DNA from: Pseudomonas fluorescens NCIMB 11764
GTDB taxonomy: Bacteria; Pseudomonadota; Gammaproteobacteria; Pseudomonadales; Pseudomonadaceae
DNA length: 64,000 nt
NCBI RefSeq assembly: GCF_000293885.2
Contig: NZ_CP010945.1
Coordinates: 992,001 to 1,056,000 of the forward strand
Direction of reading: 5' to 3'
Position 1 is the stretch's first letter. The number at the start of each line of letters is the position of its first letter. The notes under the pieces are model-generated. The model searched no databases and was not told where the DNA came from. It saw only the letters and a program-made list of their open reading frames with translations. The position numbers were made by a program, and so were the translations under genes. This document shows, one piece after another, positions 7,893 to 17,541 of this stretch.

Positions 7893-10760
7893 TCAGTCGA
7901 CGGATTGCGCGCGCAGCAGGTCCGCCAACCCACCCGCTTCTATCGGGCGACTGATCAGATACCCCTGCACTTCATCACAACGCTCAGCCTTCAAGAATTC
8001 AAGCTGCTCCGGCCGCTCCACACCTTCGGCGACTACCTTCAACGACAACCCGTGAGCCATCGCAATGATCGCCCGGGTGATCGCGGCATCCACACTGCCC
8101 TCCCCCAGACCGCGGATAAACGCCTGATCGATCTTCACGTAATCCACCGGAATACGCTTGAGGTAGCTCAGGGATGAATACCCGGTGCCAAAATCGTCGA
8201 TGGCCAGTTTCACCCCAAGATCACGCAACTGCTGGAAGGTAGCGATGATATGTTCGACGCTGTCCAGCAACTGGCTTTCCGTGAGTTCCAGTTCGAGGTA
8301 GTGCGGCGCCAGGCCGGTTTCCTCCAAGACCTGACGCACCAGGCTGACCAGCTTGCCCTGCCGCAACTGATGCACCGACAAATTGACCGACACTCGAATC
8401 GGCTCCAGCCCCTGACGCTGCCATTCGCAGGCCTGCCAGCATGCCTGGCGCAACACAAACTCGCCGATCGGGCCGATCAGCCCGGTCTCCTCGGCCAGGC
8501 CGATAAAATCTCCTGGCGGCACGCTGCCCATGGTCGGATGATCCCAGCGAACCAAGGCCTCGGCCGCATTCAGCCGGCCCGTGGCGAGGCAAAGCTTGGG
8601 TTGATAAAACACCTTCAGCTGTTTCTCTTCGATGGCTTTACGCAACTGGTTTTCCAGCTGCAAACGCTCGAGCGTGCTGGCTTGCAGGCTATCGGTGTAG
8701 AACTGGAAATTGTTGCCGCCCAGGTGTTTGGCATGTTGCATGGCCATGTTCGACTGGCTCACCAGCGCAGAGATTTCCCGAGCGTTGTCCGGCAACATGC
8801 TGATGCCCATGGAGGCACTGACGACCAACTCATGCCCTTCAACGGTCACCGGCACACGCAATTTGGACGACAGTCGCGTCGCCACTCGCGCCAGGCTTGA
8901 GAGGCTGCCGTAAGCATCGAACAACACCGCGAACTCATCGCCGGACAATCGCGCAATGGTGTCTGCTTCCGGCAAAGCATTGACCAGCCGTCGGGCCATC
9001 TTCTGCAACAACTGGTCGGCAATTTCATGACCCAGGCTGTCGTTGAGTAACTTGAAACGGTCCAGGTTGATGTGCAACAACGCCAGACTGCGCCCGCCCT
9101 GGCGCACGCGCTGATGGGCTTCACGCAACCGTTCGCGGAACAACGAACGATTGGCCAGGCCGGTCAGTTCGTCGTAGTGGGTCAGGTAGCGCATGCGCTC
9201 CTCGGATTCGCGCCGCGCCGATAGATCGGCGAAGAAACCGACGATATGGCTGACATTTCCCCGCATATCGCGCACTGCGTTCAATTGCAGCCATTGCGGA
9301 TACAGCTCGCCGTTCTTGCGGGTTTCCACCAGTTCGCCCTGCCAACTGCCGTGCTGCTCCAGGGCCTGATGAATCGCCCCATAGTGGCGGCGGGCGTCGC
9401 GACTGCACGGCAACTCCACCACATTGCGCCCGAGCATGTCGTCGATGTCATAACCCGTTAAGCGGCTGAACGCTTGATTGACCGCGATGAGTGCGTAATT
9501 CGGATCGAAAATCATGATGCCTTCACTGGCCGCCTCGAACACCGTCGCCGCCAATTGCTGTTGCGCTTCCTGGCTCTTGCTGGCACTGATGTCGCGCCGG
9601 GTGCCGACCATGCGGAGCACCCGGCCGCTTTCGCTGCGCTCAACCGCTCGACCGCGGTCCTCGATCCAGACCCAATGACCATCGCCATGGCGCACGCGGT
9701 ACTCAATCTGATAGTCCTCGCTACGCCCCTTCAGATGCTCGACCAGCGCGCGCTTCAGCGACGGTAAATCCTCGGGATGCAGGCGCGGCTTGAGGTGCCG
9801 CAGCATGGCCGTCACGAATTCCGGCTCCAGGCCGAACAATTCCTGAATATGGGTGTGATGGACTTCGTCGGTCTGCAGGTTCCAGTCCCATAGCCCCAGC
9901 TCACTGGCCTTCAACGCCAGTGCCAGGCGCGCCTCGCTTTTGCTCAAGGCCTGATTGGCCGCATCCAGCTCCAGGCTGCGCTGGGCGACGCGGCTTTCCA
10001 GCCCGATCTGAATTTCTCGCAACTCGTCTTCGGCACGACGGCGCTGATCGATTTCTTTAGCCAGATCGTGGTTCAGCTGGTCGCTACGGCTCTGAGCCTG
10101 CTGCAAGTGTTCGATCAGTGCCTGATTCTGGAAGCGGCGCAACAACCCGCGGTCAATCAGCCGATTGACCTGCCAGGCGACCACGCTCAACGCCCCCAGC
10201 AAAATCAGCCCGAACCAGCCCCAGCCCTGCTCTTGCGTGTCGCCGCCCCAGAACAGATAGGCGATGGCGGGCAACAGACAGGGCAAGGTAAAGGATAGAA
10301 ACGCCGGCAGACTGACCGCGTAGGCCACGCTGGCCGAGAGGGCTGCCGCGCCGATCAGGCCGAACACCCAGGCTTGCTGGATGAAATTGTCGGCCGGCAC
10401 CAGCGCAATGCCGGCGCCGGCCAGGGTCAGGCCGGTCATGGCCGAACCCAGCAAAAACATGCGTCGCCAGACCGGATGCGCCTGGCGATTGGGGATGGCG
10501 GAATCGAAGGCCGCGACCTGGATCACCCGCAACGCTACCAGCGACAACAACCATATCAGCCAGATGCTGACCAGAAAGTAGCGCCGCGGACTCCAGAGTA
10601 ATCCCGCGCACACCAGGCCATTGATCAGCATGAACAGCGTCGGCAGCAGCGAGCCCTGGTAAAGCAGGCGCGTGCGCTCGACCGCCATTTCCATGGCGTA
10701 CTGTTTGCGGATAACCCGGGGCTCCACGGAAGGGCCCGACAGGTCGGAGCTGAGGGTCAT
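7893..10760 (-). CDS. Membrane GGDEF-EAL protein with PAS sensors (c-di-GMP turnover)
   Basis: 955 aa from the ATG at 10760. Order of domains: N-terminal membrane region of about six helices (residues about 30-190), a coiled-coil linker (195-265), PAS (270-385), PAS (395-510), GGDEF (about 525-680) and EAL (about 695-950). The GGDEF signature reads LSGDEF, a variant with Ser at the first Gly, so cyclase activity is uncertain. The EAL domain keeps EALVRW, ELTES, DDFGTGYSSL, VKID and AEGVE, so it should hydrolyse c-di-GMP. The reading frame runs 143 codons further upstream but antisense into uvrD, so the inner ATG is preferred. It is back to back with uvrD. Confidence 0.88.
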   Translation of the reverse strand: MTLSSDLSGPSVEPRVIRKQYAMEMAVERTRLLYQGSLLPTLFMLINGLVCAGLLWSPRRYFLVSIWLIWLLSLVALRVIQVAAFDSAIPNRQAHPVWRRMFLLGSAMTGLTLAGAGIALVPADNFIQQAWVFGLIGAAALSASVAYAVSLPAFLSFTLPCLLPAIAYLFWGGDTQEQGWGWFGLILLGALSVVAWQVNRLIDRGLLRRFQNQALIEHLQQAQSRSDQLNHDLAKEIDQRRRAEDELREIQIGLESRVAQRSLELDAANQALSKSEARLALALKASELGLWDWNLQTDEVHHTHIQELFGLEPEFVTAMLRHLKPRLHPEDLPSLKRALVEHLKGRSEDYQIEYRVRHGDGHWVWIEDRGRAVERSESGRVLRMVGTRRDISASKSQEAQQQLAATVFEAASEGIMIFDPNYALIAVNQAFSRLTGYDIDDMLGRNVVELPCSRDARRHYGAIHQALEQHGSWQGELVETRKNGELYPQWLQLNAVRDMRGNVSHIVGFFADLSARRESEERMRYLTHYDELTGLANRSLFRERLREAHQRVRQGGRSLALLHINLDRFKLLNDSLGHEIADQLLQKMARRLVNALPEADTIARLSGDEFAVLFDAYGSLSSLARVATRLSSKLRVPVTVEGHELVVSASMGISMLPDNAREISALVSQSNMAMQHAKHLGGNNFQFYTDSLQASTLERLQLENQLRKAIEEKQLKVFYQPKLCLATGRLNAAEALVRWDHPTMGSVPPGDFIGLAEETGLIGPIGEFVLRQACWQACEWQRQGLEPIRVSVNLSVHQLRQGKLVSLVRQVLEETGLAPHYLELELTESQLLDSVEHIIATFQQLRDLGVKLAIDDFGTGYSSLSYLKRIPVDYVKIDQAFIRGLGEGSVDAAITRAIIAMAHGLSLKVVAEGVERPEQLEFLKAERCDEVQGYLISRPIEAGGLADLLRAQSVD

Positions 10761-11018
10761 AGGCAATGTTCTTGTTCTTATAATGATGAGCATGAGCCCG
10801 AAACGTGAACGGAGCATACACAAGCCAATGCCCTTACCAAACTGCTCCAGATCATAATTTTTACGAAAGCCCGGACCCCTTTTGCCCCCTGAAAACGCTG
10901 GAAGCGAGCCCCGCCAGCGCTTGCAGCCAGTGACCGACCGGTCGTCTTGCGCGTATCTTTCATCGGCTAAAGCAAAGCGGGGTTTGCCCGGTGTGACCTG
11001 GCCCCCTAGAATGCCCCG

Positions 11019-13202
11019 ATGCGCGATGATCTCTCCCTTCTGCTGAACTCCCTCAACGATGCCCAACGCCAGGCCGTAGCTGCCTCCGTGGGTCGTCAGT
11101 TGGTCCTGGCCGGTGCTGGTTCCGGTAAAACCCGAGTGCTGGTGCACCGTATCGCCTGGTTGATCCAGGTCGAGAACGCCTCGCCCCACTCAATCCTGTC
11201 GGTGACCTTTACCAACAAGGCCGCTGCCGAGATGCGTCATCGCATCGAGCAACTGATGGGTATCAACCCGGCCGGCATGTGGGTTGGCACCTTCCACGGC
11301 CTGGCGCACCGCTTGCTGCGGGCGCACTGGCAGGAGGCCGGCCTGAGCCAGACCTTCCAGATTCTCGACAGCGACGACCAGCAACGACTGGTCAAGCGGG
11401 TGATCCGCGAGCTGGGCCTGGACGAGCAACGCTGGCCGGCCCGTCAGGCCCAGTGGTTCATCAACGGGCAGAAAGACGAAGGCCTGCGCCCGCAACACAT
11501 TCAAGCCAGCGGCGATCTGTTCCTGGCGACCATGCGCAGCATTTATGAAGCCTATGAAGCCGCGTGCCTGCGCGCCGGTGTCATCGACTTCTCCGAACTG
11601 CTGCTGCGTGCCCTTGATCTGTGGCGCGATCACCCTGGCCTGCTGGCGCACTATCAGAAGCGCTTCCGGCACATTCTGGTGGACGAGTTCCAGGACACCA
11701 ACGCCGTGCAGTACGCCTGGTTGCGTCTACTGGCCAAGGGCGGCGACAGCCTGATGGTGGTCGGCGACGACGATCAGTCGATCTACGGCTGGCGCGGCGC
11801 GAAAATCGAGAACATCTACCAGTACTCCGACGATTTCCCGGACGCCGAGACCATCCGCCTGGAGCAGAACTACCGCTCCACTGCCGGCATCCTCAAAGCC
11901 GCCAACGCCCTGATCGCCAACAACACCGGGCGCATGGGCAAAGAGCTGTGGACCGATGGCGGCGAAGGCGAAGCCATTAACCTGTACGCCGCGTTCAACG
12001 AACACGACGAGGCACGCTACGTGGTGGAAACCATCGAAAGCGCGCTGAAAACCGGCCTGGCTCGCAGCGATATCGCGATTTTGTACCGCTCCAACGCCCA
12101 ATCGCGCGTTTTGGAAGAAGCCTTGCTGCGCGAGCGCATTCCGTACCGCATCTATGGCGGTCAGCGCTTCTTCGAGCGGGCAGAAATCAAAAACGCCATG
12201 GCTTACCTGCGTTTGCTGGAAGGCCGTGGCAACGATGCAGCGCTGGAGCGGGTGATCAACGTTCCGGCCCGTGGCATCGGTGAGAAAACCGTTGAAGCGA
12301 TTCGGGACCATGCGCGCCACAGCGATGTGTCGATGTGGGAAGCGATGCGCCTGCTGGTCGCGAATAAAGGACTGACCGGCCGTGCCGCCGGTGCACTTGG
12401 CGCGTTTATCGAGCTGATCGAGAACCTCGCCGCCAAGTGCACGGAAATGCCACTGCACCTGATGACCCAGACCGTCATCGAGCAGTCCGGACTGATTGCC
12501 TATCACGAAGCGGAAAAAGGCGAGAAAGGACAAGCCCGGGTAGAAAACCTTGAGGAATTGGTCAGCGCTGCGCGCAACTTCGAAAACTCGGAAGAGGATG
12601 AAGACCTGACGCCACTGGCGGCATTCCTCGGTCACGCGTCGCTGGAAGCTGGCGATACTCAGGCCGACGAGCACGAAGACAGCATTCAGTTGATGACCCT
12701 GCACAGCGCCAAAGGCCTGGAATTTCCCTACGTGTTCCTGGTGGGCATGGAAGAGGGTCTATTCCCGCACAAGATGAGCCTGGAAGAGCCTGGCCGTCTT
12801 GAAGAGGAACGGCGCCTGGCTTATGTCGGTATCACCCGCGCCATGCAGAACCTGGTGATGACCTACGCGGAAACCCGACGCCTGTATGGTAGTGAGACCT
12901 ACAACAAGGTGTCGCGTTTCGTACGTGAAGTGCCGAAAGGCCTGATCCAGGAAGTACGGCTTTCCAACAGTGTCAGCCGTCCGTTTGGCGGTGGTCAGCA
13001 GCAGAGTTCCAGCAGCCTGTTTGGCGGCAGCGAGATTCCCGACACCGGGTTCAGTCTCGGCCAGGCTGTCCGGCATTCGGTGTTTGGCGATGGCGTGATC
13101 CTGAACTTCGAAGGCGCCGGGGCTCAGGCGCGGGTGCAGGTGAACTTCAGCGAAGGCAGCAAGTGGCTGATGCTCGGTTACGCCAAGCTGGAAGCGATCT
13201 GA
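11019..13202 (+). CDS. uvrD: DNA helicase II UvrD
   Basis: 727 aa superfamily 1A 3'-5' helicase used in nucleotide excision and mismatch repair. Walker A AGAGSGKT near residue 35, motif Ia FTNKAAAEM, Walker B VDEFQDTN, motif III GDDDQSIYGWRGA, motif IV EQNYRS, motif V TLHSAKGLEF and motif VI VGITRAM are all intact. The C-terminal Tudor-like segment (VRHSVFGDGVILNFEG) that binds RNA polymerase is also present. It has the full length typical of Pseudomonas UvrD. Rep and PcrA are alternatives, but the length and tail fit UvrD. Confidence 0.96.
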   Translation: MRDDLSLLLNSLNDAQRQAVAASVGRQLVLAGAGSGKTRVLVHRIAWLIQVENASPHSILSVTFTNKAAAEMRHRIEQLMGINPAGMWVGTFHGLAHRLLRAHWQEAGLSQTFQILDSDDQQRLVKRVIRELGLDEQRWPARQAQWFINGQKDEGLRPQHIQASGDLFLATMRSIYEAYEAACLRAGVIDFSELLLRALDLWRDHPGLLAHYQKRFRHILVDEFQDTNAVQYAWLRLLAKGGDSLMVVGDDDQSIYGWRGAKIENIYQYSDDFPDAETIRLEQNYRSTAGILKAANALIANNTGRMGKELWTDGGEGEAINLYAAFNEHDEARYVVETIESALKTGLARSDIAILYRSNAQSRVLEEALLRERIPYRIYGGQRFFERAEIKNAMAYLRLLEGRGNDAALERVINVPARGIGEKTVEAIRDHARHSDVSMWEAMRLLVANKGLTGRAAGALGAFIELIENLAAKCTEMPLHLMTQTVIEQSGLIAYHEAEKGEKGQARVENLEELVSAARNFENSEEDEDLTPLAAFLGHASLEAGDTQADEHEDSIQLMTLHSAKGLEFPYVFLVGMEEGLFPHKMSLEEPGRLEEERRLAYVGITRAMQNLVMTYAETRRLYGSETYNKVSRFVREVPKGLIQEVRLSNSVSRPFGGGQQQSSSSLFGGSEIPDTGFSLGQAVRHSVFGDGVILNFEGAGAQARVQVNFSEGSKWLMLGYAKLEAI

Positions 13203-13220
13203 CGCTCCTGTACGGCGTTC

Positions 13221-13244
13221 TGTAGGCGCGAGCTCGCGCCTACA
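13221..13244. terminator. 24-bp perfect palindrome downstream of uvrD
   Basis: TGTAGGCGCGAG followed directly by its reverse complement CTCGCGCCTACA, 18 bp after the uvrD stop. It could be a transcript 3' hairpin or a single REP-type element; there is no clear T run. Confidence 0.55.
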
Positions 13245-13424
13245 GAGGCCATTGCTACCGAACTAAATCCCGAATCCTACAGACCAAAGTTAACTGGCCT
13301 TATTGCGCTGACTGAAGCTGAACGCAACCTGTCAGGCAAAAGCCCGAAACACTCTGCCGCTAGCCAGTAACACTTCAGCTGTGCAACATGGCGCGCGTGC
13401 CTTCCACAAATGGGAATTCCCTTT

Positions 13425-14297
13425 ATGAAACGTTTTCTTAGCATCGCCATGGCGTTGTGCATCGGCCTGACGATGAGCCTCGACGCCAACGCCAAGCGCT
13501 TTGGTGGCGGCAAGAGCTCCGGCGCTGCGCCGACTCACCAGACCAGCCAAATGGCTCCTTCTTCAGCTGCAGGTGGCGCTGCAGCCACTGCGGGCGCGGC
13601 GGGTGCCGCTGGCGCTGCCGCCAAGGCCGGCGGTGCTTCGCGCTGGCTCGGCCCTCTGGCCGGCATCGCTGCCGGTGGCCTGCTGGCCTCCATGTTCATG
13701 GGCGGCGGCTTCCAGGGCATGCAGATCTTCGACATCCTGATCATGGCGGTCATCGCCTTCCTGGTCTTCCGTTTCATCGCCGCTCGTCGTCGCAAGCAGC
13801 AGGAGCACCTGGCGCCAGCCGGCGCGCCGATGCAACGTGAAGTGTTCGAGCAGAAGCCTGCTGGCATGGGTTCGATCTTCGGTGGTTCGGCCGCTCCGGT
13901 TGCCGCTCGTCCGGTCATCAATGCGCCAGCCTGGTTCAATGAAAAGAACTTCATTGAAGCGGCCCGCAACCACTTCCAGTCCCTGCAGCAACACTGGGAC
14001 GCCAATGAAATGGACAAGATCGCCGAGTTCGTGACCCCGCAACTGCTCGAGTTCCTCAAGCGCGAACGTGCCGACCTGGGTGAAGGTTTCCAGTCCACCT
14101 ACATTGATAACCTCAATGTACAACTGGACGGCGTCGATGATCGTGCCGACAAGACCATCGCCACCCTGACCTTCAGCGGTGTGTCGAAGACCTCGCGTTT
14201 CGACCAGGGCGAAGTGTTCAGCGAAAGCTGGAACATGGAACGTCCGCAGGGCGAAAACCAGCCTTGGCTGGTCGCCGGTATCCGCCAGAACGGTTGA
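13425..14297 (+). CDS. Tim44-domain membrane protein
   Basis: 290 aa starting MKRFLSIAMALCIGLTMSLD, which reads as a signal sequence. A Gly/Ala-rich stretch follows, then a membrane segment near residue 100 (IFDILIMAVIAFLVFRFIAA) and a C-terminal Tim44-like domain (about 165-290, FNEKNFIEAARNHFQSLQ). Bacterial Tim44-domain proteins are membrane-anchored with a soluble lipid/peptide-binding-like domain; their role is not settled. An upstream in-frame ATG at 13410 is less likely. A strong terminator follows. Confidence 0.82.
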   Translation: MKRFLSIAMALCIGLTMSLDANAKRFGGGKSSGAAPTHQTSQMAPSSAAGGAAATAGAAGAAGAAAKAGGASRWLGPLAGIAAGGLLASMFMGGGFQGMQIFDILIMAVIAFLVFRFIAARRRKQQEHLAPAGAPMQREVFEQKPAGMGSIFGGSAAPVAARPVINAPAWFNEKNFIEAARNHFQSLQQHWDANEMDKIAEFVTPQLLEFLKRERADLGEGFQSTYIDNLNVQLDGVDDRADKTIATLTFSGVSKTSRFDQGEVFSESWNMERPQGENQPWLVAGIRQNG

Positions 14298-14324
14298 ACC
14301 GACCCGCGTTAAATGTGTCGCAAC

Positions 14325-14350
14325 AAAACCCCGGCCTCGGCCGGGGTTTT
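14325..14350 (+). terminator. Rho-independent terminator
   Basis: AAAACCCCGGCC-TC-GGCCGGGGTTTT: 12-bp stem, 2-nt loop, ending in TTTT, 28 bp after the Tim44-domain gene. Symmetric A and T ends could let it work in both directions. Confidence 0.9.
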
Positions 14351-14432
14351 CTATTTCGCGGTTGCATCTATAGCGAGCTACTGTATAAACCGCCCCAACT
14401 GAACCGCGCCATCAAGCAAGAGGATCCCGGAC

Positions 14433-14840
14433 GTGGAAGAAATCATCGAACAACTGCGTGAAGCCAACGAACCGGTACCGGTCCCCTTGGAGTTGCCCGA
14501 CGAAGATCTGCTGGTCGAAATCGAAGAACAACTGTTCATCGACATCCCGTTTGTCTTCAGAGAATTTTTGCTGACCGTCAGCGACGTGGTCTACGGCAGC
14601 CTGGAGCCGGTGACCGTCACCGACCCGCAATCCCACACCTACCTGCCGGACGTTGCCGCCAACGCCTGGGATGCCGGCGTTGATCGCAGCATGATTCCGA
14701 TCTGCCAGGACGGCGACAACTACTACCTGGTCGAAGAAGACGGCACCGTAGTGTTGTGGCTGGCCGAGGAAGAACTGATCGCCGAAGAGACCTGGGAATC
14801 GGTGTGGCACTGGGCGCGGGACGTCTGGCTGGAAAGCTGA
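14433..14840 (+). CDS. SMI1/KNR4-family protein
   Basis: 135 aa, GTG start, very acidic (many Glu and Asp). The pattern VEIEEQLFIDIPFVFREFLL and the terminal WESVWHWARDVW fit the SMI1/KNR4 (SUKH) fold. Some SUKH proteins are immunity proteins to contact-dependent toxins, but this one stands alone with no toxin gene beside it, and single housekeeping-like copies are common in Pseudomonas. It converges with the antiporter gene, whose stop is 22 bp away. Confidence 0.75.
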   Translation: MEEIIEQLREANEPVPVPLELPDEDLLVEIEEQLFIDIPFVFREFLLTVSDVVYGSLEPVTVTDPQSHTYLPDVAANAWDAGVDRSMIPICQDGDNYYLVEEDGTVVLWLAEEELIAEETWESVWHWARDVWLES

Positions 14841-14861
14841 GCCGTCTGACGCACCGCGTGG

Positions 14862-16625
14862 TCAATGCCCGGACGATTCCTTGTGGTTGTCCAGGGTTTC
14901 CAGCAAGGCCACCTGCATCCGCGTGTGCACGCGGATGAACCAGCGCCAGAGCAGCGCTGCCACGGCGGCCGCGACCACGACAATCAGTACCAGCAACTTG
15001 TTGGTCGGCAGAATACTGGCCGACAAGGCTGCCAACAGCAGGAAGATCACCAGCAGCGAGAGGATCGGGATCACTTCGGCGATCACCCGACGCACTCGCT
15101 GCGTGTGGCGGCCGGCCATCTCCGGTTTCACGCCCATCTCCGCCAACAGCATCGACAGCGCCTTGAGCTTGCGATAGGCGGCGATCAGGAACGGCAGCGA
15201 CAACAGCAACGCCCCGCCCCAGATCAATGCTTTCTGCCAGCTGGGGTCGCTGATCCAGTCTTGCAGGTAAGCCGACATTCGCTCGGCGAAATAAGCACCC
15301 GAGAAGAAGATCGCAATCACCAGCGCCAGATTGACGCCCACCTGTAACAGAATCCGCCTAATCATCGACACCAGTAGCGCGCCCTCGCCCTGTGGCTGGA
15401 TGCTGCGCAGCCATTCGCCGTACATCCCCAGCACGCGACCCAGCCGCTGCGGCATCACGCCAGCCAGTTTGATCGACAGCGGATCAGCGGCACGGATCAG
15501 ATAAGGCGTCAGCAGCGTCGTAATCACCGACACCGCCACGGCGACCGGATAGAGGAAGTTGCTGGTGACCTGCAGGGTCATGCCCAACGCCGCAATGATG
15601 AAAGAAAATTCGCCAATCTGTGAAAGCCCCATTCCCACGCGCAGTGAGGTGCGTCCGTCATTGCCGGCGATAAAGGCGCCGAGACCGCAGGACAACATCT
15701 TGCCGAGTACGACGGCCACGGTTATTACCGCAATCGGCCACGCGTACTGCAGCAATATCATCGGATCGAGCATCAGCCCGATGGCCACAAAGAAGATCGC
15801 ACTGAACAGGTCACGAACCGGCTCGATCAAGCGCTCAATCTTCAGCAACTGCCGGGATTCAGCCATGATCGCGCCGATCAGGAACGCGCCGAGAACCATG
15901 CTGTATTCGAGCTTGACCACCAGCAGACAGAAGCCGAAACACAGGCCCAGCACGGTGATCAACAGCATCTCGTTGCTTTCGAATTTGGCCACGTAGGCCA
16001 GCAGCCGCGGCACCAGCAAAATCCCGATGACCAGCGCGACGATCATGAACAACGACAGCTTGCCGACCGTGGAAAACACTTCACCGGAACTGACCGTGCC
16101 GCTGACCGCGATGCTCGACAGCAAGGCAATGATGCCGATGCCAAGAATGTCCTCGACAATCAACACACCGAAGATCAACTGCGCGAAGCGCTCGTTCTTC
16201 ATCTTCAGGTCATTGAGTGCCTTGACGATGATGGTGGTCGAGGAGATCGCCAGGATCGCGCCGAGGAACAGCGAGTCCATGGTGTTCCAGTCGAACCAGC
16301 GACCGATTTCGTAGCCGATCCAGATCATCAGCACGATTTCCAGGAACGCCGCGATAAACGCCGTGGCACCGACCTTGAACAGTTTGCGCAGGCTGAACTC
16401 CAGGCCCAGGCAGAACATCAGGAAGATCACCCCGAGTTCGGCGAGGGTCTTGATCGTTTCTTCGTCGTGGATCAAACCGAACGGTGGCGTGTGCGGGCCG
16501 ATGATGAAGCCGGCGACGATATAGCCAAGCACCACCGGTTGCTTGAAGCGATGGAACAGCACGGTCACCACACCCGCGACCAACATGATCACTGCCAGAT
16601 CCTGAATAAAACTGATGGCATGCAT
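14862..16625 (-). CDS. CPA2-family monovalent cation:proton antiporter (Kef/YbaL-like)
   Basis: 587 aa integral membrane protein with about 12-13 helices; the Na+/H+ exchanger core covers residues about 1-380 (for example VLGYIVAGFIIGPHTPPFGL and LGLEFSLRKLF). It would exchange K+ or Na+ for protons across the inner membrane. The C-terminal RCK/TrkA-N nucleotide-binding domain usual for KefB/KefC/YbaL is absent; instead there are extra hydrophobic segments and a short basic tail. The start at 16625 follows AAGGAG at 9-nt spacing; the ORF extends 8 codons upstream. Confidence 0.85.
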   Translation of the reverse strand: MHAISFIQDLAVIMLVAGVVTVLFHRFKQPVVLGYIVAGFIIGPHTPPFGLIHDEETIKTLAELGVIFLMFCLGLEFSLRKLFKVGATAFIAAFLEIVLMIWIGYEIGRWFDWNTMDSLFLGAILAISSTTIIVKALNDLKMKNERFAQLIFGVLIVEDILGIGIIALLSSIAVSGTVSSGEVFSTVGKLSLFMIVALVIGILLVPRLLAYVAKFESNEMLLITVLGLCFGFCLLVVKLEYSMVLGAFLIGAIMAESRQLLKIERLIEPVRDLFSAIFFVAIGLMLDPMILLQYAWPIAVITVAVVLGKMLSCGLGAFIAGNDGRTSLRVGMGLSQIGEFSFIIAALGMTLQVTSNFLYPVAVAVSVITTLLTPYLIRAADPLSIKLAGVMPQRLGRVLGMYGEWLRSIQPQGEGALLVSMIRRILLQVGVNLALVIAIFFSGAYFAERMSAYLQDWISDPSWQKALIWGGALLLSLPFLIAAYRKLKALSMLLAEMGVKPEMAGRHTQRVRRVIAEVIPILSLLVIFLLLAALSASILPTNKLLVLIVVVAAAVAALLWRWFIRVHTRMQVALLETLDNHKESSGH

Positions 16626-16910
16626 GGTGTGGGGCTCCTTGAGTGACATTGCTCACGCGCCAGACGCGGGAAAGGTCTGATCGAGCAGAGTAAAAATCCG
16701 CTTTCCGCGTAGGAATTGCCCTTGGGGTGGGCTTTTTGAAGGGTAACACCGCGACTTCCGGCAGAAAGGCGGTGCAATATATGGAAACAGATCGATCCGG
16801 CGTGACGACGACCACCCGCCCGGCGTCCCGATAACTGTGGTTTGAAAAAACCGACCAGGCACCCACAGAGGTGCACTCCTCCGAAACCTGCCTTGAACCG
16901 TGAGAACGCT

Positions 16911-17393
16911 ATGGAACCCGGAAACGCCCAGCTGTCGATGACGGTATTGATGACCCCCGACATGGCCAACTTCTCTGGCAATGTCCACGGCGGCACGTTG
17001 CTCAAGTACCTCGACGAAGTCGCCTACGCCTGCGCCAGCCGTTATGCCGGCCGCTACGTGGTGACCCTGTCGGTGGATCAGGTGATTTTTCGCGAGCCGA
17101 TTCATGTCGGCGAACTGGTGACCTTTCTGGCTTCGGTCAATTACACCGGCAACACCTCCATGGAGGTGGGCATCAAGGTGGTGACCGAAAACATCCGCGA
17201 ACGCTCGGTGCGTCACACCAACAGCTGTTTCTTCACCATGGTGGCGGTGGACGACGATCGCAAACCGGCTGCCGTCCCGCCGTTGCAACCGCAGAACAGC
17301 GAGGACAAACGCCGTTTCATGCAGGCCCAGCAGCGTCGTCAGATTCGTCAGGAACTGGAAAAGCGCTATCAGGAGATCAAGGGCGACGCCTGA
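16911..17393 (+). CDS. Acyl-CoA thioesterase (hot-dog fold)
   Basis: 160 aa cytosolic hot-dog thioesterase of the YciA/BACH type. It hydrolyses acyl-CoA to free acid and CoA. Visible motif: GNVHGGTLLKYLDEVAYACA, where the Asn/Asp in NFSGNVHGG and LDE form the active-site region. The C-terminal 30 residues are charged and likely helical (QQRRQIRQELEKRYQE). The start at 16911 is chosen over an upstream in-frame ATG because the family begins at MEPGNAQLS-like sequence. Divergent from the antiporter. Confidence 0.85.
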   Translation: MEPGNAQLSMTVLMTPDMANFSGNVHGGTLLKYLDEVAYACASRYAGRYVVTLSVDQVIFREPIHVGELVTFLASVNYTGNTSMEVGIKVVTENIRERSVRHTNSCFFTMVAVDDDRKPAAVPPLQPQNSEDKRRFMQAQQRRQIRQELEKRYQEIKGDA

Positions 17394-17430
17394 GCTGGCC
17401 AGACAGTTTCAGGGTGTTCTTCAGACAGCT

Positions 17431-17524
17431 TTCGCGAGCAAGCCCGCTCCACACACTCATTCTTCATTGAACACAAAGTTTGTGTCCGACAAAGATCCGA
17501 TGTGGGGACGGGCCTGCTCGCGAA
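17431..17524. repeat. REPIN with central hairpin
   Basis: Inverted arms TTCGCGAGCAAGCCCGCTCC and (as reverse complement) GGGGACGGGCCTGCTCGCGAA flank a spacer that itself holds a perfect ACACAAA/TTTGTGT hairpin. It lies between the convergent thioesterase and pdxY genes and may end both transcripts. Confidence 0.75.
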
Positions 17525-17541
17525 TAGGTTCAACGTCGAAC

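Noticed and set aside
10761..11189. The 143-codon upstream extension of the GGDEF-EAL gene
   Set aside because: It runs antisense into uvrD and has no domain; the start at 10760 gives the natural N-terminus before the first membrane helix.
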